A DNA stretch of 5,467 nt. It comes from Prevotellaceae bacterium UBA2718. Its GTDB lineage: Bacteria > Bacteroidota > Bacteroidia > Bacteroidales > Bacteroidaceae. Positions 1-5,467 of the stretch are shown here, one piece after another; within the stretch, counting starts at the first letter, position 1, and each line of letters begins with the position of its first letter. Where the stretch lies: assembly GCA_002353975.1 (NCBI GenBank), contig DEKQ01000145.1, positions 1 through 5,467 on the forward strand, in the 5' to 3' direction. Position numbers and translations under genes: made by a program. Below the pieces are notes generated by a model that was given only the letters and a program-made list of their open reading frames with translations, made no database searches and was not told the DNA's origin.

Positions 1-512
1 GGTGACATCTTATCGCCGAAGTATGCACCTGAGATAATGGCTCCGGCTGTGTAAGGCGCAGGTATGGCAAGGGCGTCGCCGATGCCCAGGAGCGCTATGC
101 CGATGGTGGCTATGGTGGTCCACGATGTGCCGGTCATGACAGAGATGATGGAAGAGATGATGCAGGCACAGGGCAGGAAAAATGAGGGCGCCATGATTTG
201 CACTCCATAGTAGATAAGAGTAGGCACTACGCCACTTACCATCCACGTACTTGACATGATGCCGATGAGAAGAAGAATCAAAATGGATGTGGATGATTCG
301 CCGATGGTGGCATTTATGACCGATTCAAACGCATGCCACGACATCTTGTAGAAGAGCATGGAGATGCCTATACATACTGCCGATGAGACAAGGAGCGCTA
401 TCTGGCTGGCACCGCTGAGAGCATCGTCGGGCAATACCAGCAGTATAAAGATGATGAATGATAAGAGTACCGCGATAGGTAGTGCGGCGACTAATGGATG
501 TGGATTACGCAT
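1..512 (-). CDS. nhaC: Na+/H+ antiporter NhaC, N-terminal part (3' end outside window)
   Basis: NhaC-family antiporters are inner-membrane proteins that exchange cytoplasmic sodium for protons, supporting pH and sodium balance. Reading the minus strand from the ATG at 512-510 gives 170 codons plus two bases without a stop, so the gene runs off the left edge; the family is usually well over 400 residues, so roughly the first third or more is present. The protein is strongly hydrophobic, with likely membrane segments near residues 8-28, 36-54, 75-95, 97-125 and 130-150. The recognisable signature is 'GTSWTTIATIGIALLGIG' at about 128-145, followed by 'AGAIISGAYFGDKMS' at 156-170, both typical of NhaC. 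The start fits the usual N-terminus (charged, then 'PLVAALPIAVLL', then a 'DDALSGASQIALL' segment). No Shine-Dalgarno sequence is visible. It lies 117 nt downstream of the ABC-F gene. Transport specificity cannot be told from this fragment; the related malate-Na+/lactate antiporters of the same superfamily remain an alternative. Confidence 0.9.
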   Translation of the reverse strand, partial: MRNPHPLVAALPIAVLLSFIIFILLVLPDDALSGASQIALLVSSAVCIGISMLFYKMSWHAFESVINATIGESSTSILILLLIGIMSSTWMVSGVVPTLIYYGVQIMAPSFFLPCACIISSIISVMTGTSWTTIATIGIALLGIGDALAIPAPYTAGAIISGAYFGDKMS

Positions 513-530
513 AGATTTAAGGAATTAAAG

Positions 531-558
531 CCCCCTCCAACTCCCCCCAAGGGGAGGG
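531..558. repeat. GC-rich palindromic intergenic element
   Basis: This block of C-runs followed by G-runs stands out in an AT-rich spacer. A perfect 6-bp stem is formed by CTCCCC (541-546) and GGGGAG (551-556) around a CCAA loop. An alternative 6-bp stem pairs CCCTCC (533-538) with GGAGGG (553-558), so two hairpins compete. The left half is also an imperfect direct repeat (CCCCTCCAA then CTCCCCCCAA). From memory, C-rich/G-rich elements of this look are scattered through intergenic DNA of many Bacteroidota; that recall is not verified here. It begins 19 nt upstream of the nhaC start, so it would lie in the nhaC leader if transcription starts farther upstream. It could instead act as a terminator-like hairpin after the ABC-F gene, but no clean T-run follows it on the minus strand. 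Confidence 0.6.
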
Positions 559-600
559 ACGAAAACAGCGGGGCGAAATTATCAAATTATTAAAATCGTG

Positions 601-632
601 AATATGAATTGTGAATTATGAATTATGAATTA
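601..632. repeat. AATT-heptamer tandem repeat at the ABC-F stop codon
   Basis: AATT recurs at 607, 614, 621 and 628, an exact 7-bp period, in units AATTGTG, AATTATG, AATTATG, AATTAAA, preceded by a degenerate 6-base unit AATATG at 601-606. On the minus strand the units read mostly AATTCAY. The last unit overlaps the TAA stop codon of the ABC-F gene (630-632), so the repeat begins exactly where coding ends. A second array of the same period lies upstream of rnz. The function is unknown. Confidence 0.75.
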
Positions 633-2426
633 AATCTCCGACAGTTCTAACCAAAGCATTTCCTTCTCGTCGAGTTCGGCATTGAGTTCCGGCAGACGCT
701 TGGAGAGCTGCGTTATGCGCTCTATATCGCTGGTACCGCTGCTTAGTTCTGCCTCTATCTGCTCCTTCTCTGCCGTAAGGCGCTCAATGTCCTTCTCCGT
801 CTGTGCGAAGAGTGTCTTCTCCTTGTAGGTCATCTTGCGCTTTGCGGTGGGGTTGTCTGCCTTCTGTCGCGATGTCTCTTTTCCTTCACCCTCGGAGCGT
901 GCGGACTGCTTTGCTGACGCTGTGGGAGACGATTGTGGTTGCAGCTTCTTCCATTCGCGATATTGCGTATAGTTGCCGGGGAAATCCTGTATGTCACCTT
1001 CGCCATGAAAAACAAGCAGATGGTCTATGACCTTGTCCATGAAGTAGCGGTCGTGGCTGATGACGATGACGCAGCCGGGGAAGTCCTGCAGGTATTGCTC
1101 CAGTATCTGCAGGGTCTGTATGTCGAGGTCATTGGTAGGCTCATCAAGAACGAGGAAGTTCGGATTGCGCATCAGTACCGTGCAGAGGTATAGCTTGCGC
1201 TTCTCACCCCCCGAGAGCTTATAGACGTAGTCATACTGCTGGGCAGGCGAGAAGAGGAAATGCTGGAGCAGTTGAGAGGCGGAGTAGTGGCGTCCCTGGC
1301 CGAGGTCTATATAGTCGGCGATGTCTCGGACGATGTCTATAACCTTCTGCTGGTCATTGAATTGCAGCCCCTCCTGAGAGAAATAGCCGAAGCGTACCGT
1401 CTCGCCGATGTCGAACTTGCCTTCATCAGGTGCAACCTGTCCGAGCAGCAGCTTTATGAAGGTTGACTTGCCCGTGCCATTACTGCCCACGATACCCATC
1501 TTCTCATAGCGTGAGAAGTTGTAGTAGAAGTGGTCGAGAATCACTTTGTCATCAAAGCGTTTGGACACGTATTGGCATTCAAAAATCTTTGAGCCGATAT
1601 AGACGTTGGTAGATTTGAGCCTTATCTGCCGTTCCTCAATGCGTTGCTTGGCGAGTTTCTCCAGCTCATAGAACGCCTCTTCGCGGTATCTTGCCTTATG
1701 TCCGCGTGCCTGTGGCTGGCGTCGCATCCATTCCAGTTCCCTGCGATACAGGTTGTTGGCATGCTGGATGCTTGCCGTGAGGGTGTCGATTCGCTGCTGC
1801 CTCTTCTCTATATAATAGGAATAGGAGCCCCGGTAGGAGTAGATGGTCTGGTCGGCAAGCTCAAGGATGATGTCGCAGACGTTGTCGAGGAAGTAACGGT
1901 CGTGGGTCACCATGAGTAGGTTCTTGTTGCCGCGCCGCAGGAAACCCTCTAACCATTCCACCATCTGAAGGTCAAGGTGGTTGGTGGGCTCGTCAAGGAT
2001 GAGGAAGTCAGGATTGGAGATGAGCACCTGAGCTAATGCTATGCGCTTCTGTTGGCCGCCGCTGAGTTGCTCTACGGGTTGCTCCATGTTGGTGATGCGC
2101 AGCTGCGTCAGGATTTGCTTGGCCTTCAGCTGAGCCTCGTCTGTGATACGTGTGCCGGTGAAGCATGCCTCAAGCACCGTTGCACCCTTCGGGAATATCG
2201 GGGTCTGACGAAGGTATCCTGTAGTGATGCCGCTGCGGTAGATAATCTGCCCGTCATCGATACCTTCTTCGCCGGTGAGCATGGAGAGCAGAGTAGATTT
2301 GCCCGTGCCATTTTGCGCTATAAGTCCCACGCGTTGTCCTTCATGAATGCTGAAAGATACATCGGAGAAAAGTATGCGCTCACCAAAGCGCTTCGAGAGG
2401 TTCTGTATGTCTATTACTGGTTGCAT
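630..2426 (-). CDS. uup: ABC-F family ATPase, Uup-like
   Basis: ABC-F proteins are soluble twin-ATPase proteins without membrane domains that bind the ribosome near the E site; Uup-type members are linked to translation and ribosome assembly, and the E. coli one also to DNA-related phenotypes. The 598 residues hold two complete nucleotide-binding domains. NBD1 has Walker A 'AQNGTGKST' (37-45), signature LSGGQ (121-125), Walker B with E146 and switch H175. NBD2 has 'GSNGTGKST' (314-322), LSGGE (404-408), Walker B with E429 and H458. The interdomain linker (about 200-270) carries 'RRELEWMRRQPQARGHKAR', the basic tRNA-contacting type. After a charged low-complexity stretch (496-535) comes a predicted coiled coil (about 536-597), the C-terminal domain typical of Uup. 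All ATPase residues are intact. The start is 19 nt after the rnz stop, suggesting co-transcription. ABC-F assignment is firm; the Uup subfamily and hence the symbol are less so. Nothing specifically indicates an antibiotic-resistance ABC-F. Confidence 0.93.
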   Translation of the reverse strand: MQPVIDIQNLSKRFGERILFSDVSFSIHEGQRVGLIAQNGTGKSTLLSMLTGEEGIDDGQIIYRSGITTGYLRQTPIFPKGATVLEACFTGTRITDEAQLKAKQILTQLRITNMEQPVEQLSGGQQKRIALAQVLISNPDFLILDEPTNHLDLQMVEWLEGFLRRGNKNLLMVTHDRYFLDNVCDIILELADQTIYSYRGSYSYYIEKRQQRIDTLTASIQHANNLYRRELEWMRRQPQARGHKARYREEAFYELEKLAKQRIEERQIRLKSTNVYIGSKIFECQYVSKRFDDKVILDHFYYNFSRYEKMGIVGSNGTGKSTFIKLLLGQVAPDEGKFDIGETVRFGYFSQEGLQFNDQQKVIDIVRDIADYIDLGQGRHYSASQLLQHFLFSPAQQYDYVYKLSGGEKRKLYLCTVLMRNPNFLVLDEPTNDLDIQTLQILEQYLQDFPGCVIVISHDRYFMDKVIDHLLVFHGEGDIQDFPGNYTQYREWKKLQPQSSPTASAKQSARSEGEGKETSRQKADNPTAKRKMTYKEKTLFAQTEKDIERLTAEKEQIEAELSSGTSDIERITQLSKRLPELNAELDEKEMLWLELSEI

Positions 2427-2445
2427 TAGCGAGGCTATCGTGAGT

Positions 2446-3375
2446 TCAAATTTTTATTGTCATCCCCTCGCTGGTCAGGCTGCTGTCCGGGAATACTTGC
2501 TGCGCTTCTCTTAGCAGCACGGTTTCATCGTCGTAACGCTGGCTGTAGTGCCCCAGCAGAAGGTGCTCAGCCTCGGCATCCCTGGCCGTCAGAGCTGCTT
2601 CGCGGGCTGTGGAGTGGAGATATTTCTCAGCCTTAGCATGCATATCCTCTCCGTAGGTTGACTCATGATACAATGTGAGTCGATGGTCTGGGGTCAGTTC
2701 CTTTAGCAGATGCCCAAGACGCGGCAGGTATGAGGTGTCGGAGCAATAGGCGTAGGCTCGGAGAGAGTCGGGTGGGGTAGTGAGGACATCGTTGGGTATA
2801 GTCTCACCCTCTTCGTTCACCCAATCCAATCCGGCACGAAGGTTATCTACTTGAGAACGCGGCACGTTGTGGAACTGCATCATCTCTGGATTGATGTGGC
2901 GTGCCCCAGGCTTTTCCTTAAAGAGATAGCCTGCACACGGCATGCGATGGTGCAGGGGGATGGTCTCAACAGTTATGGAACGGTCCTCGTAGATTAAGGC
3001 CTGACGTGAAGTATCAACAGGATGAAAGACTACGGGGAAGTCGAGATTGGAGCAAAACATATCGAGCTCCATCTGAAACAGCTTCCCATAAGCCTCCGGG
3101 GCATAGACGTGTAGCGGTGCCGTGCGTCCCTGAAGACCGAAGGTACTTATCATGCCTATCAGACCCAGTACATGATCGCCGTGCAGGTGGGTGATGAATA
3201 CGGCATACAGCTTAGAGAAGCTTGTCTTGGAGCGACGCACCTGAGTCTGTGTACCTTCGCCACAGTCTATCATAAAGTATTTGCCCCTTACCTCAATAAT
3301 CTGAGACGAGGGGTTATGATGTCTTGTGGGAAGGGCAGAGCCGCATCCGAGAATATGTATGCAAAACGGTTGCAA
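2446..3375 (-). CDS. rnz: Ribonuclease Z (tRNA 3'-processing endonuclease)
   Basis: RNase Z is a zinc-dependent metallo-beta-lactamase-fold enzyme that cuts the 3' trailer from tRNA precursors in the cytoplasm. The 309 residues match the short, homodimeric form (about 300-320). Visible motifs are 'HILGCGSALPT' (7-17), 'FMIDCGEGTQ' (34-43), the zinc-binding HLHGDH (63-68: H63, H65, D67, H68), H143 in 'HRMPCAGY', D213 in 'YCSDTSYL', 'HEST' (237-240) and H276 in 'GHYSQRY'. Residues about 155-200 form the variable insert where the tRNA-binding flexible arm lies in this family. The start is unusual: no ATG exists in frame before the conserved N-terminus (the first is M35), an in-frame stop lies at 3396-3394, and TTG at 3375-3373 sits just where family members begin. 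ATT at 3387 is the only other weak candidate. It lies 69 nt after lolA and 19 nt before the ABC-F gene, placing it with another translation-related gene. Confidence 0.95.
   Translation of the reverse strand: MQPFCIHILGCGSALPTRHHNPSSQIIEVRGKYFMIDCGEGTQTQVRRSKTSFSKLYAVFITHLHGDHVLGLIGMISTFGLQGRTAPLHVYAPEAYGKLFQMELDMFCSNLDFPVVFHPVDTSRQALIYEDRSITVETIPLHHRMPCAGYLFKEKPGARHINPEMMQFHNVPRSQVDNLRAGLDWVNEEGETIPNDVLTTPPDSLRAYAYCSDTSYLPRLGHLLKELTPDHRLTLYHESTYGEDMHAKAEKYLHSTAREAALTARDAEAEHLLLGHYSQRYDDETVLLREAQQVFPDSSLTSEGMTIKI
3373..3375 (-). other. Apparent TTG start codon of rnz
   Basis: The codon at 3375-3373 is TTG, followed by codons for Q-P-F-C-I-H-I-L-G. Upstream in frame come CAG, ACA, CAA, ATT, TTA, TTT and then TAA, with no ATG or GTG. 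No Shine-Dalgarno sequence precedes it; the leader is AT-rich and holds the heptamer repeat, which is not unusual for Bacteroidota, where initiation often does not rely on that sequence. Confidence 0.7.
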
Positions 3376-3384
3376 CTGTGTTTG

Positions 3385-3416
3385 AATTAAAAATTAAGAA
3401 TTCAAAATTCAAAATT
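3385..3416. repeat. AATT-heptamer tandem repeat upstream of rnz
   Basis: AATT occurs at 3385, 3392, 3399, 3406 and 3413, five copies at an exact 7-bp period, in units AATTAAA, AATTAAG, AATTCAA, AATTCAA, AATT. It fills most of the lolA-rnz spacer and ends 9 nt before the rnz start codon. It also contains an 8-bp inverted repeat, TTTGAATT (3381-3388) with AATTCAAA (3399-3406), which would make only a weak AT hairpin. It shares period and AATT core with the array at 601-632, though the three spacer bases differ. Confidence 0.75.
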
Positions 3417-3444
3417 TGCTTTGTTGACTCTTGAACTTCTTAAA

Positions 3445-4059
3445 CTACCTGAGGTCTATAACCTCTGCACGTGGAAAGTCTTTCTTGTTGAATGTGAAGA
3501 CTGCGTCAGAGACGCTGGTCTGCTTGAAGTTGCTGATGTTAATGATAATCCACTTGCCCTTCTGCAGCATCTTTACCTGCTTAATGACGTAATTGTTGTC
3601 TATGAGGATGTACATCTCGCTGATACTCCTGCCCTTGCCAACGAGGTGTACTTCTTTGCCGCTGGCAGCTTTGGTAAGACTCATGTCATATCCCTTCTTG
3701 TAGAGATTCAGGAAGGTATATGGGTTCATGGATTGCTGCTGGGCGGCCTTAGGGTTTGAGATGTTCACCTCGTCGGTCTTGCTGTTATATACCCACTGTG
3801 TCTTGCCGTTGTACCACATTGAGGCATCCTGTGTGTGGGCATAGAACATGTTACCCTTGATTGTGATGTTGCCGGAGCGGGAGCCTGCACTCCCGTTGCT
3901 GATGGTGAATGAGGCTGTGGCACCTTTCTTGAGGTTTACCTTTGCAGCAGCCTTGTCAAGTATCTTGCGGGCCTCGGCAGATGTCTTGCTTGCCGCAGAT
4001 GATGGCTGTACCGCAAAGATTAAAGCAATGGTCAAAAGTGCTGATAAGAAATATCGCAT
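3445..4059 (-). CDS. lolA: LolA-like periplasmic lipoprotein carrier
   Basis: LolA collects lipoproteins released from the inner membrane by the LolCDE complex and carries them across the periplasm to the outer membrane. The 204-residue product starts with a clear signal peptide: 'MRY', a hydrophobic core (about 4-17) and a small-residue site 'PSSAAS' giving likely cleavage after A22 or A23. There is no cysteine at the cleavage site, so it is not itself a lipoprotein. The mature part has the alternating strand pattern of the LolA half-barrel, with 'MWYNGKTQWVY' (81-91), 'DEVNISNP' (96-103) and 'MNPYTFLNLYKKGYDMS' (111-127), the Bacteroidota form of the family, and a C-terminal strand region 'WIIINISNF' (170-178). 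The length is normal. The ATG at 4059 gives the complete signal peptide, 43 nt after the ftsK stop, so it is probably translated from the ftsK transcript. The fold assignment is strong; an individual lipoprotein client range cannot be read from sequence. Confidence 0.9.
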   Translation of the reverse strand: MRYFLSALLTIALIFAVQPSSAASKTSAEARKILDKAAAKVNLKKGATASFTISNGSAGSRSGNITIKGNMFYAHTQDASMWYNGKTQWVYNSKTDEVNISNPKAAQQQSMNPYTFLNLYKKGYDMSLTKAASGKEVHLVGKGRSISEMYILIDNNYVIKQVKMLQKGKWIIINISNFKQTSVSDAVFTFNKKDFPRAEVIDLR

Positions 4060-4102
4060 ATTCTGAAATTTGAGTTAATTAGATTTGTATGTGTGGGGGA
4101 TA

Positions 4103-5467
4103 TTAATTGCATCCCAAAGTGTTGAGTAATGATTGCAGGGTGTTCTCATCTTGTATGAGCACCTCTCTTGGCTTGGAACCGTGCGTCGGGCCTACTACTC
4201 CGGCTTTCTCCAGTTGGTCCATCAGGCGGCCAGCACGGTTATATCCGATAGAGAACTTGCGCTGAATGAGCGATGTGGAGCCGCTTTGCATGGAGACGAT
4301 GACACGTGCTGCCTCAGCAAAGAGCTGGTCAAGGTTCTCCAAGTCGGCACCATTAGCGCCGCCGCCTTCTTCGTCGGTGCTGATAGGCTCAGGCAACTCA
4401 AACGGTCCGCCAAAGCCTGGCTGCTTGGCGATGAACTCATTAATTGCTATTACCTCAGGCGTATCAACGAATGCACATTGCACACGGACAGGTGTTCCCT
4501 TATCAAGAATCAGCATATCACCCCGACCGATGAGCTGATTTGCGCCGCCACAATCAAGGATGGTCTTAGAGTCTATCTGGGACATCACCTTAAATGCCAT
4601 ACGGCCAGGGAAGTTAGCCTTGATGGTACCGGTGACGATATTTACGGTAGGACGCTGGGTTGCAATAATCATGTGAATACCAACGGCACGAGCCTTCTGG
4701 GCAATGCGGGCAATAGGCAACTCAATTTCCTTGCCGACCTGCATCATCAGGTCGCCATACTCGTCGATGATGACAACGATATATGGCAGGAAACGGTGCC
4801 CTTCCTCAGGATTGAGCTGACGCTTCTTGAACTTTTCGTTATACTCTTCCAACTTTCTCACATTTGCAAATTTGAGCAAGTTGTAACGGTCATCCATCTC
4901 CTGACAGAGGGAGTTGAGGGTCTTAACGACTTTCTTTACATCTGTTATGATAGGTTCATCGGCATCACTCTCCGGCGGTATCTGAGCCAGGAAATGATTC
5001 TCCAAAGACTTATAGACAGAGAATTCCACCATCTTCGGGTCAACAAGCACAAACTTCAGCTCTGCGGGATGTTTCTTGTAGAGCAGAGAGGTGATGATGG
5101 CATTAAGTCCCACAGACTTACCCTGACCCGTAGCACCGGCAACAAGCAGGTGCGGAATCTTTGCAAGGTCCACCATGTAGATTTCGTTGCTGATAGTCTT
5201 GCCCAATGCAAGTGGCAGGTCCATCTTTGACTCCTGGAACTTCTTAGAGTTCAGTATGGACTCCATGCTGACAATCTGAGGCGTCGCATTTGGAACCTCA
5301 ATGCCTATCGTACCCTTTCCTGGGATAGGTGCTATGATACGTATGCCGAGTGCCGCAAGCGAAAGGGCGATGTCATCCTCAAGCGAGCGAACCTTAGAAA
5401 TCTTTATGCCAGGCGCAAGCGTTATCTCATAGAGCGTGATGGTAGGACCAACGGTAGCCTTGATGCT
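4103..5467 (-). CDS. ftsK: DNA translocase FtsK, C-terminal motor part (5' end outside window)
   Basis: FtsK is a septum-anchored, hexameric ATP-driven DNA pump that clears chromosome ends from the closing septum and activates XerCD recombination at dif. The reading frame is open to the right edge, giving 454 residues; the membrane-anchored N-terminus and linker lie outside, since full-length members are around 800. Visible first is the alpha domain ('ATVGPTITLYEITLAPGIK', then 'LGIRIIAPIPGKGTIGIEVP'), residues about 4-60. The beta motor follows, with Walker A 'GATGQGKSV' (111-119; DNA 5137-5111), Walker B 'VVIIDEY' (231-237) and 'IATQRPTVNIVTGTIKANFP' (268-287). A Gly/acid-rich linker (about 351-377) leads to the gamma winged helix (about 378-438; DNA 4336-4154) with 'SLIQRKFSIGYNRAGRLMDQ', the module that reads KOPS-like orienting sequences. 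All motor residues seen are intact. The stop is 43 nt before lolA. The M at 5266 is internal, not the start. Confidence 0.96.
   Translation of the reverse strand, partial: SIKATVGPTITLYEITLAPGIKISKVRSLEDDIALSLAALGIRIIAPIPGKGTIGIEVPNATPQIVSMESILNSKKFQESKMDLPLALGKTISNEIYMVDLAKIPHLLVAGATGQGKSVGLNAIITSLLYKKHPAELKFVLVDPKMVEFSVYKSLENHFLAQIPPESDADEPIITDVKKVVKTLNSLCQEMDDRYNLLKFANVRKLEEYNEKFKKRQLNPEEGHRFLPYIVVIIDEYGDLMMQVGKEIELPIARIAQKARAVGIHMIIATQRPTVNIVTGTIKANFPGRMAFKVMSQIDSKTILDCGGANQLIGRGDMLILDKGTPVRVQCAFVDTPEVIAINEFIAKQPGFGGPFELPEPISTDEEGGGANGADLENLDQLFAEAARVIVSMQSGSTSLIQRKFSIGYNRAGRLMDQLEKAGVVGPTHGSKPREVLIQDENTLQSLLNTLGCN

Noticed and set aside
10..246. A 78-codon minus-strand frame rich in His and Cys at the left edge.
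   Set aside because: It is a shifted frame inside nhaC, whose own frame has clear family motifs; the His-rich sequence is a frame artefact.
583..589. TAATTTG on the minus strand about 70 nt before nhaC as a Bacteroidota -7 promoter box (TAnnTTTG).
   Set aside because: The spacing inside the box is one base short and no TTTG-type -33 element lies at the expected distance.
2292..2318. Alanine in place of the first Walker A glycine (A37) of ABC-F NBD1 as a sign of a defective ATPase site.
   Set aside because: The essential GxGKST core is intact, the Walker B, signature and switch residues are all present, and variation at this position is tolerated in ABC-F proteins.
630..2426. The ABC-F gene as an antibiotic target-protection determinant.
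   Set aside because: The linker and the long C-terminal coiled coil fit the housekeeping Uup type, the context is core genome, and no mobile element or resistance-type leader peptide is visible.
3381..3406. The 8-bp inverted repeat TTTGAATT/AATTCAAA as a terminator after lolA.
   Set aside because: The stem is almost all A-T and a by-product of the AATT periodic array; a terminator here would also lie very close to the rnz start.
4133..5230. A 365-codon open frame on the plus strand, opposite ftsK.
   Set aside because: It lies entirely antisense to a well-conserved ftsK motor, shows no recognisable domain, and long antisense frames are a common by-product of the codon use of the real gene.

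Overview
The window reads as chromosomal DNA of a Bacteroidales bacterium, most likely Prevotella or a close relative. The encoded proteins resemble Bacteroidota family members (a LolA with the Bacteroidota-type 'MNPYTFLNLY' core, a RNase Z beginning '.HILGCGSALPT', a Uup-like ABC-F protein), there is no convincing Shine-Dalgarno sequence before the starts, and the spacers are AT-rich with short repeats of a kind common in this phylum. The genus is inferred from resemblance, not from a database search.

All five genes lie on the minus strand, so the biological order runs from high to low coordinates: ftsK (5' end outside the window, 5467-4103), a 43-nt gap, lolA (4059-3445), a 69-nt gap, rnz (3375-2446), a 19-nt gap, a Uup-type ABC-F ATPase (2426-630), a 117-nt gap, then nhaC (512-1, 3' end outside the window). 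The short gaps suggest that ftsK to ABC-F are read on one transcript or as a string of loosely coupled genes. nhaC follows the widest spacer and may be expressed separately.

The genes serve mostly housekeeping roles: chromosome translocation at the division septum (FtsK), carriage of lipoproteins across the periplasm (LolA), tRNA 3'-end maturation (RNase Z), ribosome-associated ATPase activity (ABC-F) and sodium/proton exchange (NhaC). Only tRNA processing and translation are clearly linked by function; the rest looks like conserved neighbourhood.

The spacers hold the least ordinary sequence. Two contain arrays of AATT repeated at an exact 7-bp period (607-631 and 3385-3416). One array supplies the ABC-F stop codon and the other lies just upstream of an apparent TTG start of rnz. 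The ABC-F/nhaC spacer also carries a compact GC-rich palindrome (531-558) that looks like a dispersed repeat. I see no CRISPR array, RNA gene, transposase, phage gene or new multi-gene system; this is an ordinary core region with mildly interesting intergenic DNA.
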